Notes under the pieces: model-generated
What the model saw: only the letters and a program-made list of their open reading frames with translations
What the model was told of the DNA's origin: nothing
Database searches by the model: none
Program-made: the position numbers and the translations under genes
From: Paenibacillaceae bacterium
GTDB taxonomy: Bacteria; Bacillota; Bacilli; Paenibacillales; Paenibacillaceae
Reading direction: 5' to 3'
DNA: 64,000 nucleotides
NCBI GenBank assembly: GCA_900766135.1
Contig: CAAFUF010000004.1
Span: forward strand, 124,001-188,000
Part shown: positions 52,237 through 61,400 of the stretch, piece after piece
How the letters are laid out: each line of letters begins with the position of its first letter
How positions within the stretch are numbered: the first letter of the stretch is position 1

Positions 52237-53532
52237 CTACGGCCGTGCCTGTCTCTTGCCCAAGGGATAGAAATAAAAAAACAGCAACGCCAGCAGCAAC
52301 GCCGCAGCCGGTATCCCGCTGAGCATCCACCGGATGCCGATCGCGGCCGATGCCGGCTGTTCGTTTAAACCGGCGTCATACCCGCTTGCCTCCAAAATCA
52401 CTCCCATGCAGGCGGCCTGCAGCGATACGCCCCATCGGACGATAAATCCGTTCATGCCGAAATACATGCCTTCCCGGCGTGCGCCGGTACGCCTTTCGTC
52501 CTCGTCGATCACCTCGGACAACATAACGTCGAGCAGCACCAGCAGCCCGGCCAGCCCAATGCCAACGGCAGCGGCTGTAGCGACTGCGCCGCTCTCTTGC
52601 GTAATCCAGCCGAAAGGCAGCAACGCTGCGGCATAGCAGGCGACCGCCGTTAATGCCCCGAGCCGGGCTCCGTATTTGGCCGTAATCCGCCCCCACAGGA
52701 ATACGCATGGAATGGCGGAGAGGAAGATTGCCCCCAGCAGCAAGGTATTAAAGCTCTCCTCACGGCCCAAAACATATTTGGTGTAAAACGGGATGCCTGC
52801 CGGCAGCAGCGCAAACGTAAATTGCACCAGAAAGCTGCCGGCGACGTACAGGACAAACGCGCGGTTCCCCAGCGTATGTCCAACCGCCGCGGTCAGACGG
52901 AACGTGGTGCGGGGGGCGTCGGGATTCTCCCGGCTCCCCCAGAGGGATAAGGCTAGGAATATGGCCGACAATGCCGCGAATATCCCCCCCATCGCGCCCC
53001 AACCGATTTGCGAGTAGAGCAGCGGCGGAGTAGCCACGCCAACGATCATGCCGACGATCCCTAACATCTGCCGCCAGGACGATACGTACGCGCGGTCCTT
53101 CATGCTTTGGAACATCTCCGGGAACAAAGCGGAGTAGTTCAGCACCACTAACACGAACAAGGCATCGTACAACATCACGGTCCCTATAAAATAGGGAAAT
53201 GCCCCGTCCCCGGCCGCCGAAGGCGTCCACAACAGGGCAAACGCCGCAGCCAGCGGAACCAGGCCGAACGCGATATAGGGAAGCCGTCTGCCGAACCGCG
53301 AACGGGTCCGATCGGACAGATGGCCAAACAGCGGGTTCAAGACGGCATTAAGCACGCCGTGGAAGACCATCGCCAAGCTGATCCAGGCCGGCCGGACACC
53401 CAGCACGTCGACGTAATAATAGACGAGGTAGGTAGCGAAAGCCTGCGACATCAAATTTACCGCCAGATTGCCCGAACTGTAAGCCACCTTTTGGAGCTCC
53501 GACCGGTTCCCCGGATTCACGGCACGCATCAT
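52237..53532 (-). CDS. GPH-family (MFS_2) sugar:cation symporter
   Basis: A 431-aa inner-membrane transporter with about 12 predicted membrane segments of the glycoside-pentoside-hexuronide symporter group. The family loop PLFGHLSDRTRSRFGRRLPYI (loop 2-3 type, DRTRSRFGRRLP core) is near residue 72-92. RBS AAGGGAGG precedes a tandem ATG ATG. It lies 36 nt downstream of the ChbG-like deacetylase gene, so the pair probably imports and then processes an oligosaccharide. Its stop is 23 nt from the convergent LOV/EAL gene. Confidence 0.88.
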   Translation of the reverse strand: MMRAVNPGNRSELQKVAYSSGNLAVNLMSQAFATYLVYYYVDVLGVRPAWISLAMVFHGVLNAVLNPLFGHLSDRTRSRFGRRLPYIAFGLVPLAAAFALLWTPSAAGDGAFPYFIGTVMLYDALFVLVVLNYSALFPEMFQSMKDRAYVSSWRQMLGIVGMIVGVATPPLLYSQIGWGAMGGIFAALSAIFLALSLWGSRENPDAPRTTFRLTAAVGHTLGNRAFVLYVAGSFLVQFTFALLPAGIPFYTKYVLGREESFNTLLLGAIFLSAIPCVFLWGRITAKYGARLGALTAVACYAAALLPFGWITQESGAVATAAAVGIGLAGLLVLLDVMLSEVIDEDERRTGARREGMYFGMNGFIVRWGVSLQAACMGVILEASGYDAGLNEQPASAAIGIRWMLSGIPAAALLLALLFFYFYPLGKRQARP

Positions 53533-53568
53533 CCGCTTTGCCTCCCTTTATTTGAAAGCCGACCGGCT

Positions 53569-54471
53569 TTAGGTTTGTAGCTGCAACTGCTGCAGATCCT
53601 TCCAGCGGATCATCTCGATGCCTTCCTCCGCTAAGACCGCCTTCATCTCCGGATCACGGAAGAGCTGATAGTCCCAATGTCTTTTTTCCCATTCGGCATG
53701 GATCGCCTTCAGCTCTTCCGTCGCGAGCGCGGGATGGATAATGATCTCGGAAACGCCGGGACGCAGGGCCTTAAGGACGGCGATCATGTCCCGCTTGTAG
53801 CTTTCGTACGTTTCCCCCGGCTGCTTGCCGAATGGCAGCCCGATCAGGTCATCGAGAATAATCACGCCCATCCGATCAGCCAGCTCGGTGACCTGCCGGG
53901 CCAGGGCGGCCGCCTCCGGCGGCAGTTTGTCTATCTGCGGCAGCGAACGCGGCAAGCGAAACGGCAAGCCGTAATCCGCACAGATTTCAAACGTTACGTC
54001 GAGGAAATGGTTGCCGGTGGTCAAGCCGTACAGGCTGCCCATGTGGTTGTCGAGGTGCGTAGGCGCAAGGCCCAACGTCAGCGCCGTCTCCACCTGGTTG
54101 ATCATCTCCAAGCGCACTTGCGAACGGCTGGCCTGCAATTCGAAACGGGTCACGTCCCCGGGAAAATAACCTTCCTCCGTGACCAACGTCCGCACGTCTC
54201 CGTCCCGGGTGACCGGCCCCCATTTATAGCCGTTCCATTCGCTGGTGAACGTCAAATGTACCCCAACGTCAAATTCGGGATGAGCGACGCTCCATGCCGC
54301 GGCTTCCTTAGCCCAGGCGCAAGGGACCATCACCGTGGCCGAGGATACCGCGCCTTCCTGCAGCAGCTGGATGATCGCCGCGTTTTCCGCATGGCACATC
54401 CCGAAATCGTCCGCATTCACGATCAACAATTTAGCATCCTTTTCATACCCTAAACGTTCTGCCAGTGTCAC
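53569..54471 (-). CDS. YdjC/ChbG-family carbohydrate deacetylase
   Basis: A 300-aa TIM-barrel-like deacetylase. The family opens with VNADDFGMCHAEN (metal Asp), followed by GVHLTFTSEW (His) and THLDNHMGS (His) for the metal site. ChbG removes an acetyl group from chitooligosaccharides and similar substrates. The start is GTG, 7 nt after AGGAG; a nearby ATG is out of frame. It is first of a two-gene unit with the symporter. Substrate inferred only as an N-acetylated oligosaccharide. Confidence 0.87.
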   Translation of the reverse strand: MTLAERLGYEKDAKLLIVNADDFGMCHAENAAIIQLLQEGAVSSATVMVPCAWAKEAAAWSVAHPEFDVGVHLTFTSEWNGYKWGPVTRDGDVRTLVTEEGYFPGDVTRFELQASRSQVRLEMINQVETALTLGLAPTHLDNHMGSLYGLTTGNHFLDVTFEICADYGLPFRLPRSLPQIDKLPPEAAALARQVTELADRMGVIILDDLIGLPFGKQPGETYESYKRDMIAVLKALRPGVSEIIIHPALATEELKAIHAEWEKRHWDYQLFRDPEMKAVLAEEGIEMIRWKDLQQLQLQT

Positions 54472-54570
54472 CCGTCATCTCCTCCGTTTCCGCTCATGCT
54501 CATGGCTGAAGATTCCTAAAAATAAAACGCTTACATGACTTGTGAGTTCAATCGAAGGAAACCCTTCGGT

Positions 54571-55044
54571 TTACGGATACAGTTCCGAATCCCGATTCAC
54601 GACAAACGTATCGCAGATCCAATCGTGCAGGCCGCGTTTTTCCGCGCTGAAAGCGATCATGATAAACCCGATGAATAAGAGCAGGGCGGATAAAAATTGA
54701 GCAAGATACCTGCCGACCGACCGCAAGATGGAGATCCGCTCCCCATTCTCCTCCACGATCTTCGCTCCCACCGCCAGTTTCCCGATCGTGCCTTGCCAAG
54801 CCGTAGCTGGAAGAATCACGAAGTACAGCAAATCGAGCAGCCTTTGCGAGAAATCGGGGAGAGGAAGGACCCCATCGGCCACCGACAAAATTAGCCCGTC
54901 GATGAGATAAGCGAGCAGCCTTCTCCAGAATCCGACATACCCCGGGTTGGGATTGCGGAAGATCATTTCCCGCCGTTCCTCCCGTTCCGGCGCAGGCGGC
55001 TCAAAATGGTTGGGCCCGTATTGATACCGCAGCGTTTGTGCCAT
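54571..55044 (-). CDS. RDD family membrane protein
   Basis: A 157-aa membrane protein with the RDD-family pattern: GFWRRLLAYLIDGLIL (Arg, Asp) opening the first helix, GTIGKLAVGAKIV after the second, and a third helix near ALLLFIGFIMIAF. The C-terminal KRGLHDWICDTFVV is the usual close. The ATG at 55044 follows AAAGGA; a TTG three codons upstream is weaker. Function unknown; some RDD proteins act as cation antiporters. Confidence 0.85.
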   Translation of the reverse strand: MAQTLRYQYGPNHFEPPAPEREERREMIFRNPNPGYVGFWRRLLAYLIDGLILSVADGVLPLPDFSQRLLDLLYFVILPATAWQGTIGKLAVGAKIVEENGERISILRSVGRYLAQFLSALLLFIGFIMIAFSAEKRGLHDWICDTFVVNRDSELYP

Positions 55045-55160
55045 GCACCCCAAGTCCTTTCTTTGACCGATGGATCTACTCCATGTTTATGTAAGAAACC
55101 CGGCCTCTAGTTCCCTAGATTGTAATTTTCGCGCTAACCCCAAAAAATTCCTTCCCACGC

Positions 55161-55188
55161 AAAAAAGGGCGGCCCGGCTTGGCCGCCC
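55161..55188 (-). terminator. intrinsic terminator
   Basis: GGGCGGCC and GGCCGCCC stem with a 6-nt loop; minus strand ends in TTTTTTGCG. It closes the glycosyltransferase/GNAT unit. Confidence 0.85.
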
Positions 55189-55200
55189 TCCTGTTGCCCG

Positions 55201-55971
55201 CTACTTGCGAACTCTGTAATGATAGGCCGAGATGGCCTGAAAGCCTAGCTTGCCGTATAGATCCAGAGCCGGCGCATTGCCCGCCAGCACTTGCAGGTAC
55301 ATGCCTTCCGCCCCGTTCTCGGCCGCCCATGACGACAGCGCATGCAGCAGTCGCCCTGCCACGCCCTTGCGGCGGTGGCGCGGGTCGACGATCACGTTGC
55401 TGATTCCGGCCCACCCCTTCTCGATGACCACCGTAGCCACTCCCATCGGCTCACCCGCCTCATCAATGACAGCAAACGCCTTGGGCCCAGGCATCGCGGT
55501 GAAAATCGCCAAATACCCGGCCCGTCGCTCATCCGGGAATCCCTCCATCCGCAGGAATTCGTCCATCCAAGGCTCCTCCGGTCGTGCAGCCAAGCGAACT
55601 TCAGCATCCCCGATTCCATAAGCCGCGGAATGCTGAAGCACCTCGCGAAGGTTGGCGGCCAGCAGCAGGCAATGCATCGAAACTTCGTAACCTGCGGCGG
55701 CCAGCCGCCCATCCAGCTCCGCAGGCGCGGTTTCGCTGACGTGAAAGCATGGCGGCAACCCGCGCTCTCGGTAAAACCGTTCTGCCGCTTCCAGCCAGTC
55801 GCCTTCCGGAAACGGCCCGGCCGCCAGCACGCTGTTGGCCCGCGTCGTGACGCCGCCGTTGGCCCGCAGCTTCCACGCGCCAAGCGACTCGATCTCGCGC
55901 GGCGGCCAGCCGCTCGCTGCCAACTGCTCAATCGTGCCGGCTAGCTTCGATCCCACCGACAACCCGTTCAT
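55201..55971 (-). CDS. GNAT-family N-acetyltransferase
   Basis: A 256-aa protein. The C-terminal 120 residues are a GNAT domain with acetyl-CoA loop VDPRHRRKGVAGRLL and the final strand-helix MYLQVLAGNAPALDLYGKLGF. The N-terminal half resembles a second, degenerate GNAT fold. The ATG at 55971 overlaps the glycosyltransferase stop by 4 nt (ATGA); a GTG three codons upstream is an alternative. Substrate unknown. Translational coupling with the glycosyltransferase suggests a shared process. Confidence 0.83.
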   Translation of the reverse strand: MNGLSVGSKLAGTIEQLAASGWPPREIESLGAWKLRANGGVTTRANSVLAAGPFPEGDWLEAAERFYRERGLPPCFHVSETAPAELDGRLAAAGYEVSMHCLLLAANLREVLQHSAAYGIGDAEVRLAARPEEPWMDEFLRMEGFPDERRAGYLAIFTAMPGPKAFAVIDEAGEPMGVATVVIEKGWAGISNVIVDPRHRRKGVAGRLLHALSSWAAENGAEGMYLQVLAGNAPALDLYGKLGFQAISAYHYRVRK

Positions 55972-56966
55972 TTCAACCACTCCCCGAAGAAGCGTTCATA
56001 ACCTTGCTTCATCACCGTCGCCGAAAACTTCGCGAAGGCGTATTCCCGGTTGTCCGCGGAAAACTTAAGCGGCGAGGCCGCCGCCATGTTAACGAGCTCG
56101 AACCAGTTGTTCTCGTTGCCGGCAAAAGCATGGCGAGATCCGATATGACCGTAGCAAGGATGCTCCGGCTTGACGACGATTTTGCCCATGGCCAGCGCTT
56201 CGGTCAGCGGCATCGCGAAGGTATCGAACCGGGAGCAGCTCCAGTACACCTTGGCCGAGTTCATCAGCGAGAACACTTCGTCCTGGCTTAATGCGAACCG
56301 GAGGGTGACGTTACCGGGGATGTCATACTTTTTCATGCTTTCCTTGTAGCGCTCCCCGCCGAATACCATCACGACATCCTTGTCCGGGTTTTGCCGCGCA
56401 TACTCCAGCACCAGGTCCGGCCGTCGGTTCTCCTCGTCCCGCCCGATCCACAACACCCGGTTATCGACGATGGCCGCCTGGTCAAAATGCCGCTCCGCCA
56501 GCGATTCATTGAATCCGATCGGGATCACGTCCACGTCCGTCACGCCGAACACGTCGTTCATTTGCCGCCGCAAAAACTCCGTCTGCACGATCGCCTTGTC
56601 CACGATCCCGTAAAACGGCTTCATCATCTCATACCCGGTTAATGCAGGGTCGGGGAAGCTATGCGGGAACAACACGCTCTTGGGGAGGAACATTTTTAGA
56701 AAAGTAAATCCGGATACCGTATAAATCACATGCTCGATCTGATGCGAACGGATTTGATCCAATACGATATCGTAGTTGACCAGATCGCCTTTCTCGTGCT
56801 CATAACCGGGAAGCCAATCCTGTCCGCTGACATGTCGCTCCGGGGATATAAATACGACGTCCACGCCAAGCTCCCGGCCGATATCGCGCAGCCGCTCCGC
56901 AAACACGCGTGGGCCTTGGGCTTCCGCAAACTGGATTTTTCGCATGACTAAACCGACTTTCTTCAA
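55968..56966 (-). CDS. glycosyltransferase family 4-like (GT-B) protein
   Basis: A 332-aa GT-B glycosyltransferase. The N-domain begins with VGLVMRKIQ, the linker has VLWIGRDEENRRPDLVLEYA, and the donor site carries RFDTFAMPLTEALAMGK with the conserved Glu pattern of GT4. It has no membrane segment. The start is TTG, placed 8 nt after AAAGGCGGG. It may add a sugar to a surface glycan or a small molecule; acceptor unknown. Confidence 0.8.
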   Translation of the reverse strand: MKKVGLVMRKIQFAEAQGPRVFAERLRDIGRELGVDVVFISPERHVSGQDWLPGYEHEKGDLVNYDIVLDQIRSHQIEHVIYTVSGFTFLKMFLPKSVLFPHSFPDPALTGYEMMKPFYGIVDKAIVQTEFLRRQMNDVFGVTDVDVIPIGFNESLAERHFDQAAIVDNRVLWIGRDEENRRPDLVLEYARQNPDKDVVMVFGGERYKESMKKYDIPGNVTLRFALSQDEVFSLMNSAKVYWSCSRFDTFAMPLTEALAMGKIVVKPEHPCYGHIGSRHAFAGNENNWFELVNMAAASPLKFSADNREYAFAKFSATVMKQGYERFFGEWLK

Positions 56967-57030
56967 ATTGGATCCCGCCTTTTTCGTATGAGGTAGTTTA
57001 ACGCCACTAGCGGCTGGCCTACAGGAAACA

Positions 57031-57216
57031 ATAACTGCAATAGTGCAGGTATTTCGGCCAACATCAAAAATGTGGCGAAAAAAGATGCAAAAGTGCAGGT
57101 ATTTCTACTGATATTCGAGATCATTTACGCTTCTCTCGAAAATAAATGTATTTTTGCAGGTATTCGCAAGAATTTAGCCTGATTCCGGAAAAATAACTGC
57201 ACTTTTGCAGGAATCC
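57031..57216. repeat. intergenic repeat family D (four direct copies, period ~51-58 nt)
   Basis: The 320-nt gap 56967-57287 holds four copies of a TGCA...TGCAGGTATT motif starting at 57031, 57084, 57142 and 57193 (steps 53, 58 and 51 nt). Copies 1 and 4 can form CTGCA-N4-TGCAG hairpins. Copy 1 ends TATTTCGGCC. Spacers contain their own short inverted repeats. No other feature is seen in the gap. Confidence 0.7.
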
Positions 57217-57287
57217 CCACCGGTTTAGTGCAATGCTGCTGCACATTTCTAGCCATCTTTTGGTCTGCGCGCGCGTCTTGCCTGCCG

Positions 57288-58259
57288 TTACCGGTGCGTA
57301 TCCAACAGTTCCAGGCATCCGGCCAAGCCATCCGTCGTTTCCTTCCGCTGCCGCAGCAGCCCTTCCTTCGTCCAAACGCCGTCTCCCCGCCGCAAATCGC
57401 TATCGATCAACAGCAGCATCCATAGGGAAAAGACCGCGGCAAACCAGGCATACTCTCGGACCAGCACGTTCCTGAGCCTTGGCGGGCCCTGCTTGTCCGC
57501 CTCGTTCAGATAAGTCTCGAGCAGCTTCATCCGATCCTCCGCCGGCATCGCCTTGGGAAACCGCGGATGCGACATGTCGATCAGATGGTACAGATCCCAG
57601 TAGGGGAGATTCCGATGCGCGTGCTCCCAATCGAGCAAAATCACGCGCCCCGCCTCCGTCACGGCGTAGTTGCCAAGATGCAGGTCGCCATGCGATAGCA
57701 CCTGACGGTTGACGCTGAAGCCGTGCCCATCCCGGACGGCCGCGACGATCGCCGAGTCGAGCCATTGTACCGGCAGCCCCTGCCCGCCAAGGACTGCTCG
57801 TGCCTCCTCCCGCCGTCGCAGCACATCGGCGGCGATCGCCGCGATGCCCGGCTTGGGGCCCTGGGCGGTTAAGCCCGGCCATGGTTCCGCCGGAGCGGCA
57901 TGCAGGCGGGCCAGCTGTCTAGCCGCCGCTTGGGCGTACTCCAACCGATAGGCATGCTGCAGCGGCCCCAGATCCTCGAAAATCGTCCAGCCCTCGGTCC
58001 CTTTCCCTTCCGGCGAGGCCAGAAGCAGCTTAGGTACCGCAATCTCGGGGAGGTTGGCCAGGACGTTTCGGTACACCCACGCTTCTCGGTCCACTGATTC
58101 ACCGTTCGTCAGCGGCTTAAAGATATAGCTGTGCCCCGGGTCCGTATAAAACCGCTCCACCCATCGCCCGTTCATGCCCTGGTACATCGGTTCCCTGCGC
58201 CGGATCCGGTTGTCGTCCAGCGTTCCATCCGCCTTGACCATTTCGCCCAAATTCCGCAT
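57288..58259 (-). CDS. aminoglycoside-phosphotransferase-fold kinase (APH/choline-kinase-like)
   Basis: A 323-aa APH-superfamily protein. VLSHGDLHLGNYAV (HGDLHxxN, catalytic loop, near 190) and VILLDWEHA (metal-binding Asp, near 209) are intact. An N-lobe with GHSYIFKPL precedes them. Such proteins phosphorylate antibiotics, choline, fructosamines or unknown metabolites, and CotS-like members are spore-coat proteins in Bacillales. The context gives no pointer to resistance. RBS GGAAGG precedes the ATG. Confidence 0.82.
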   Translation of the reverse strand: MRNLGEMVKADGTLDDNRIRRREPMYQGMNGRWVERFYTDPGHSYIFKPLTNGESVDREAWVYRNVLANLPEIAVPKLLLASPEGKGTEGWTIFEDLGPLQHAYRLEYAQAAARQLARLHAAPAEPWPGLTAQGPKPGIAAIAADVLRRREEARAVLGGQGLPVQWLDSAIVAAVRDGHGFSVNRQVLSHGDLHLGNYAVTEAGRVILLDWEHAHRNLPYWDLYHLIDMSHPRFPKAMPAEDRMKLLETYLNEADKQGPPRLRNVLVREYAWFAAVFSLWMLLLIDSDLRRGDGVWTKEGLLRQRKETTDGLAGCLELLDTHR

Positions 58260-58353
58260 TCCGTTTCCTTCCCGCTCCCTAGTTTGACCTTAATGGTACA
58301 TAAATTTTGAAAAGATTGTCAATCCATCGTCCAAGCATGGTGAGTTCCACGCG

Positions 58354-58387
58354 AAAAAAAAGAGCGGCGCCTTTAGGCGAACCGCTC
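58354..58387 (-). terminator. intrinsic terminator of the repeat surface protein
   Basis: GAGCGG.GCCT and AGGC.CCGCTC stem (58362-58387), followed by eight T on the minus strand. Confidence 0.85.
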
Positions 58388-58416
58388 TTCGTAGGTATTA
58401 TTATTTCACTTATAGT

Positions 58417-61400
58417 TTATGGTGTGACCGAAGTCGGTCCGGTGATGTTATAATTCGTGGATTTGCTAGTATCCGGAACCGTGATAACGAAAATACTATA
58501 GGATTTACTCTGAAAATTAATTTCATTTCCTTGATAATCCCTATTTAAAGTACTTGAATAGGGACCTTGTTTTGGTACACTCGCCCCTTGGTACCCTCCC
58601 GAAGCTATGATCGATGGAACATCTGTGTCGGGTACGGCAATAACGAGATATTGTTTGATGTTTTGGTCCCCATCAGGTTTGTTGATGCTTACATCAATGT
58701 TAGTGCCATTTGCAGTGGCACTAACAATGGTTGCAGCGGGGACGGGCACGGTACTTGGGTCAACATTTAGCTTCACTTGGCCCGATGGACCGGATAAGAC
58801 ATTTTGCATACCCGAACCGGATTTCGCCACCGTTAATACAAACACATGATAGGTTGTATTCACGTCCAACGGGGTACCGTAAACTGTATTAGCCCGATTC
58901 AACGGAACCTGAATATTCTGTCCATTTGGAGATACAGTTGTGAAGTTACTGTCCAGCGTCACCTTATTGGCATAGTCAAGATTAAAGCTGCTGACATTGG
59001 CCGCCGGAACGACCATAATGCGGTACTCTTGAACGTTGCTTTCATTTGGCTGTTTGTTGAAGCTAACGACAACGTCACTGTACGAGTAGCCGCCTCCAGT
59101 GGCCTGGGCTGTTACGTTCAATTGCTCGAACGCCCTGTTATTATTCAGCATAACCTCGTTCGAAACCCCCGACAGCGCATTCGATCCGCCGCCGCTTGCG
59201 GCCATCGACAAGACGTAGACCCGGTAAGCCACGCCGTTGCGGAGAAACTCCCCGTCGGTGTCCCGTGCCCCTGCCCCGAGGTCAACGGTTAAGGTTACCC
59301 CGTTTTTATTGACGGCCGTATAGTAAGGATTCGAATTCGCTGCGTTCAAATCAAAGCTTCCGAACTTCGACGCCTTCACCACGAACACCCGGTATTGACT
59401 GATATACGTTTCGTTCGAAGCGCGGGTAAACGTCACCCGCAGATCCCGGCCATCGCCGAAATCATTCACGTCATTCGCCGTTACATTCGAAGCGGTCCCA
59501 ACAGCGGTACCCGAGAGCGTAATGACGTTTGAAGCGTAAGAAAGCGCATTGCTGCCGGAATAACCGCCACTGCCATACGACAGGACGAATACTTGGTAGC
59601 TGACGCCGCTGCGAATCGCTGCGCCATCAACGTCCTTGGCTCCCGCAGCCAGGGTGCCGGTTAACGTATAGTTGCCCTTGCTGATATACGTGTATCTGTC
59701 GCTAGGTACGGCGTTCGCCTTCGACAGATTAAAGCTGCCGGCGTTCGCCGATTTCACCACCATGATCCGGTAGTGGCTGATATTCGATTCGTCGGCGGCA
59801 CGGTTAAATGACACCCACAGGTCGCGGCCGTCGCCATAATCGCTGACGTCGGCGACGTTCAGGTTCGAAACCGCGCCAACCGCATTGGTAGACAACGTAA
59901 TCGGCGAGGAGTAATAGGACAATGCATTGCTCAAGTTGTATCCGCTGCTGGCTACCGAGAGGACAAACACCCGGTAGCTTACCCCGTTGCGGATCGTCGC
60001 CCCGTCGACGTCCCTTGCCCCCGCGTTCAGAACCGTGGAGAGGGTGTAGCCGTTCTTGCTCACCGTCGTATAGTTCGCGCTGCCGACATTGTTCGCTTTG
60101 GATAACGTGAAGTTGCCCGCATCCGAGGTTTTGACCACCATGATCCGATAATTGCTGATATACGTTTCGTTCGAAGCCCGGGTAAAGGTCACCCGCAGGT
60201 CGCGGCCATCATTATAATCGCTCACGTCTTCGACGGTCACGTTCGATACCGTATCCACCGTGTTGCCTTTTGTCAGCGTAATGGCACTTGAAGCGGCGGA
60301 TAACGTATTCGTCCCTGCATAATTTCCGGTGCCCACGGCCATGACGAATACCCGGTAGCTGACGCCGTTGCGAATCGTTGCTCCGTCTACATCCCGCGCG
60401 CTGGAGGACAAGGCATACGACGTGATATTCGAACCGGTCTTATTGACCTGGGTATAGTTCACACTGGATACCGCATTCGCTTTCGCCAGGCTAAAGTTCG
60501 CATAGTCGCTGGCCTTAACGACGAAAATCCGGTAAGAGCCGATCCGCGTTTCGTCCGAGATCCGATTGAAGCTTACGCGCAGGTCACGGCCATCGCCGTA
60601 GTCGTTCCAGTCTTCCACCTTCGTAATGACCGGCGAAATCACCGAACCCGTCGCAAGCGTGATGGCGGAAGATGCCGAAGACAATTTGTTGGCATATCCC
60701 GAATTATTGCTGACCGACTGCACAAAAACGGTGTAAGACACGCCGTTCTTGATGAGGTCGCCGGACGTATCCCGGGCGGAAGATGCCAACTGGCCGGTTA
60801 GCGTCGAACCGCTGCCCGACTTGGACACGATCGTGGAGTACGAGCTTGGCACATTGTTGGCCGTACTCAGCGTAAAGCTTCCGGCATCCTTCGTCTTAAC
60901 GACGAGCACCCGGTAGTTGGCGATGCTGCTTTCGTTTTGAGCCCGCGTGAATGTAACGTTCAAATCGCGGCCGTCGCCGTAATCGCTCACGTCGCTGACC
61001 TTCACGTTCGTCGGAGCGGCCACCGCAGCGCCATTGGACAACGTAATGGCCGGAGACGGATTCGACAGCGCATCGGCGCTATTGCCTTTGCCAATGGCCA
61101 ATACATAAGCGACGTAAGATTGATTTTCGCGAATGGCCGATCCGTCCACGTCCCGGGCACCGGCCGAAAGGTTCAAGACCGGATCGGTTCCCGACGGCGA
61201 CAACGATGTGTAATTGGCCGACGAGACCCTTTGCGCTGCCGCCAGATTAAAGCCGGAGGCATTCGAGGATTTCACGATCATCACGCGGTACTGCTCGACG
61301 CGCGATTCGTTGGAGGATTTCGAGAAGCTGATCTCCAAATCCCGGCCGTCCCCGTTATTCCCCACGTCTCGTGCAGATACGTAGGCCACCGGGTTAGGAT

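Noticed and set aside
57121..57375. Small minus-strand ORFs across repeat family D
   Set aside because: Their sequence is the translated repeat itself and overlaps the kinase gene end; no ribosome site.
57288..58259. APH-fold gene as an antibiotic resistance determinant
   Set aside because: Fold alone does not show aminoglycoside or macrolide substrate, and no resistance context or mobile gene is present.
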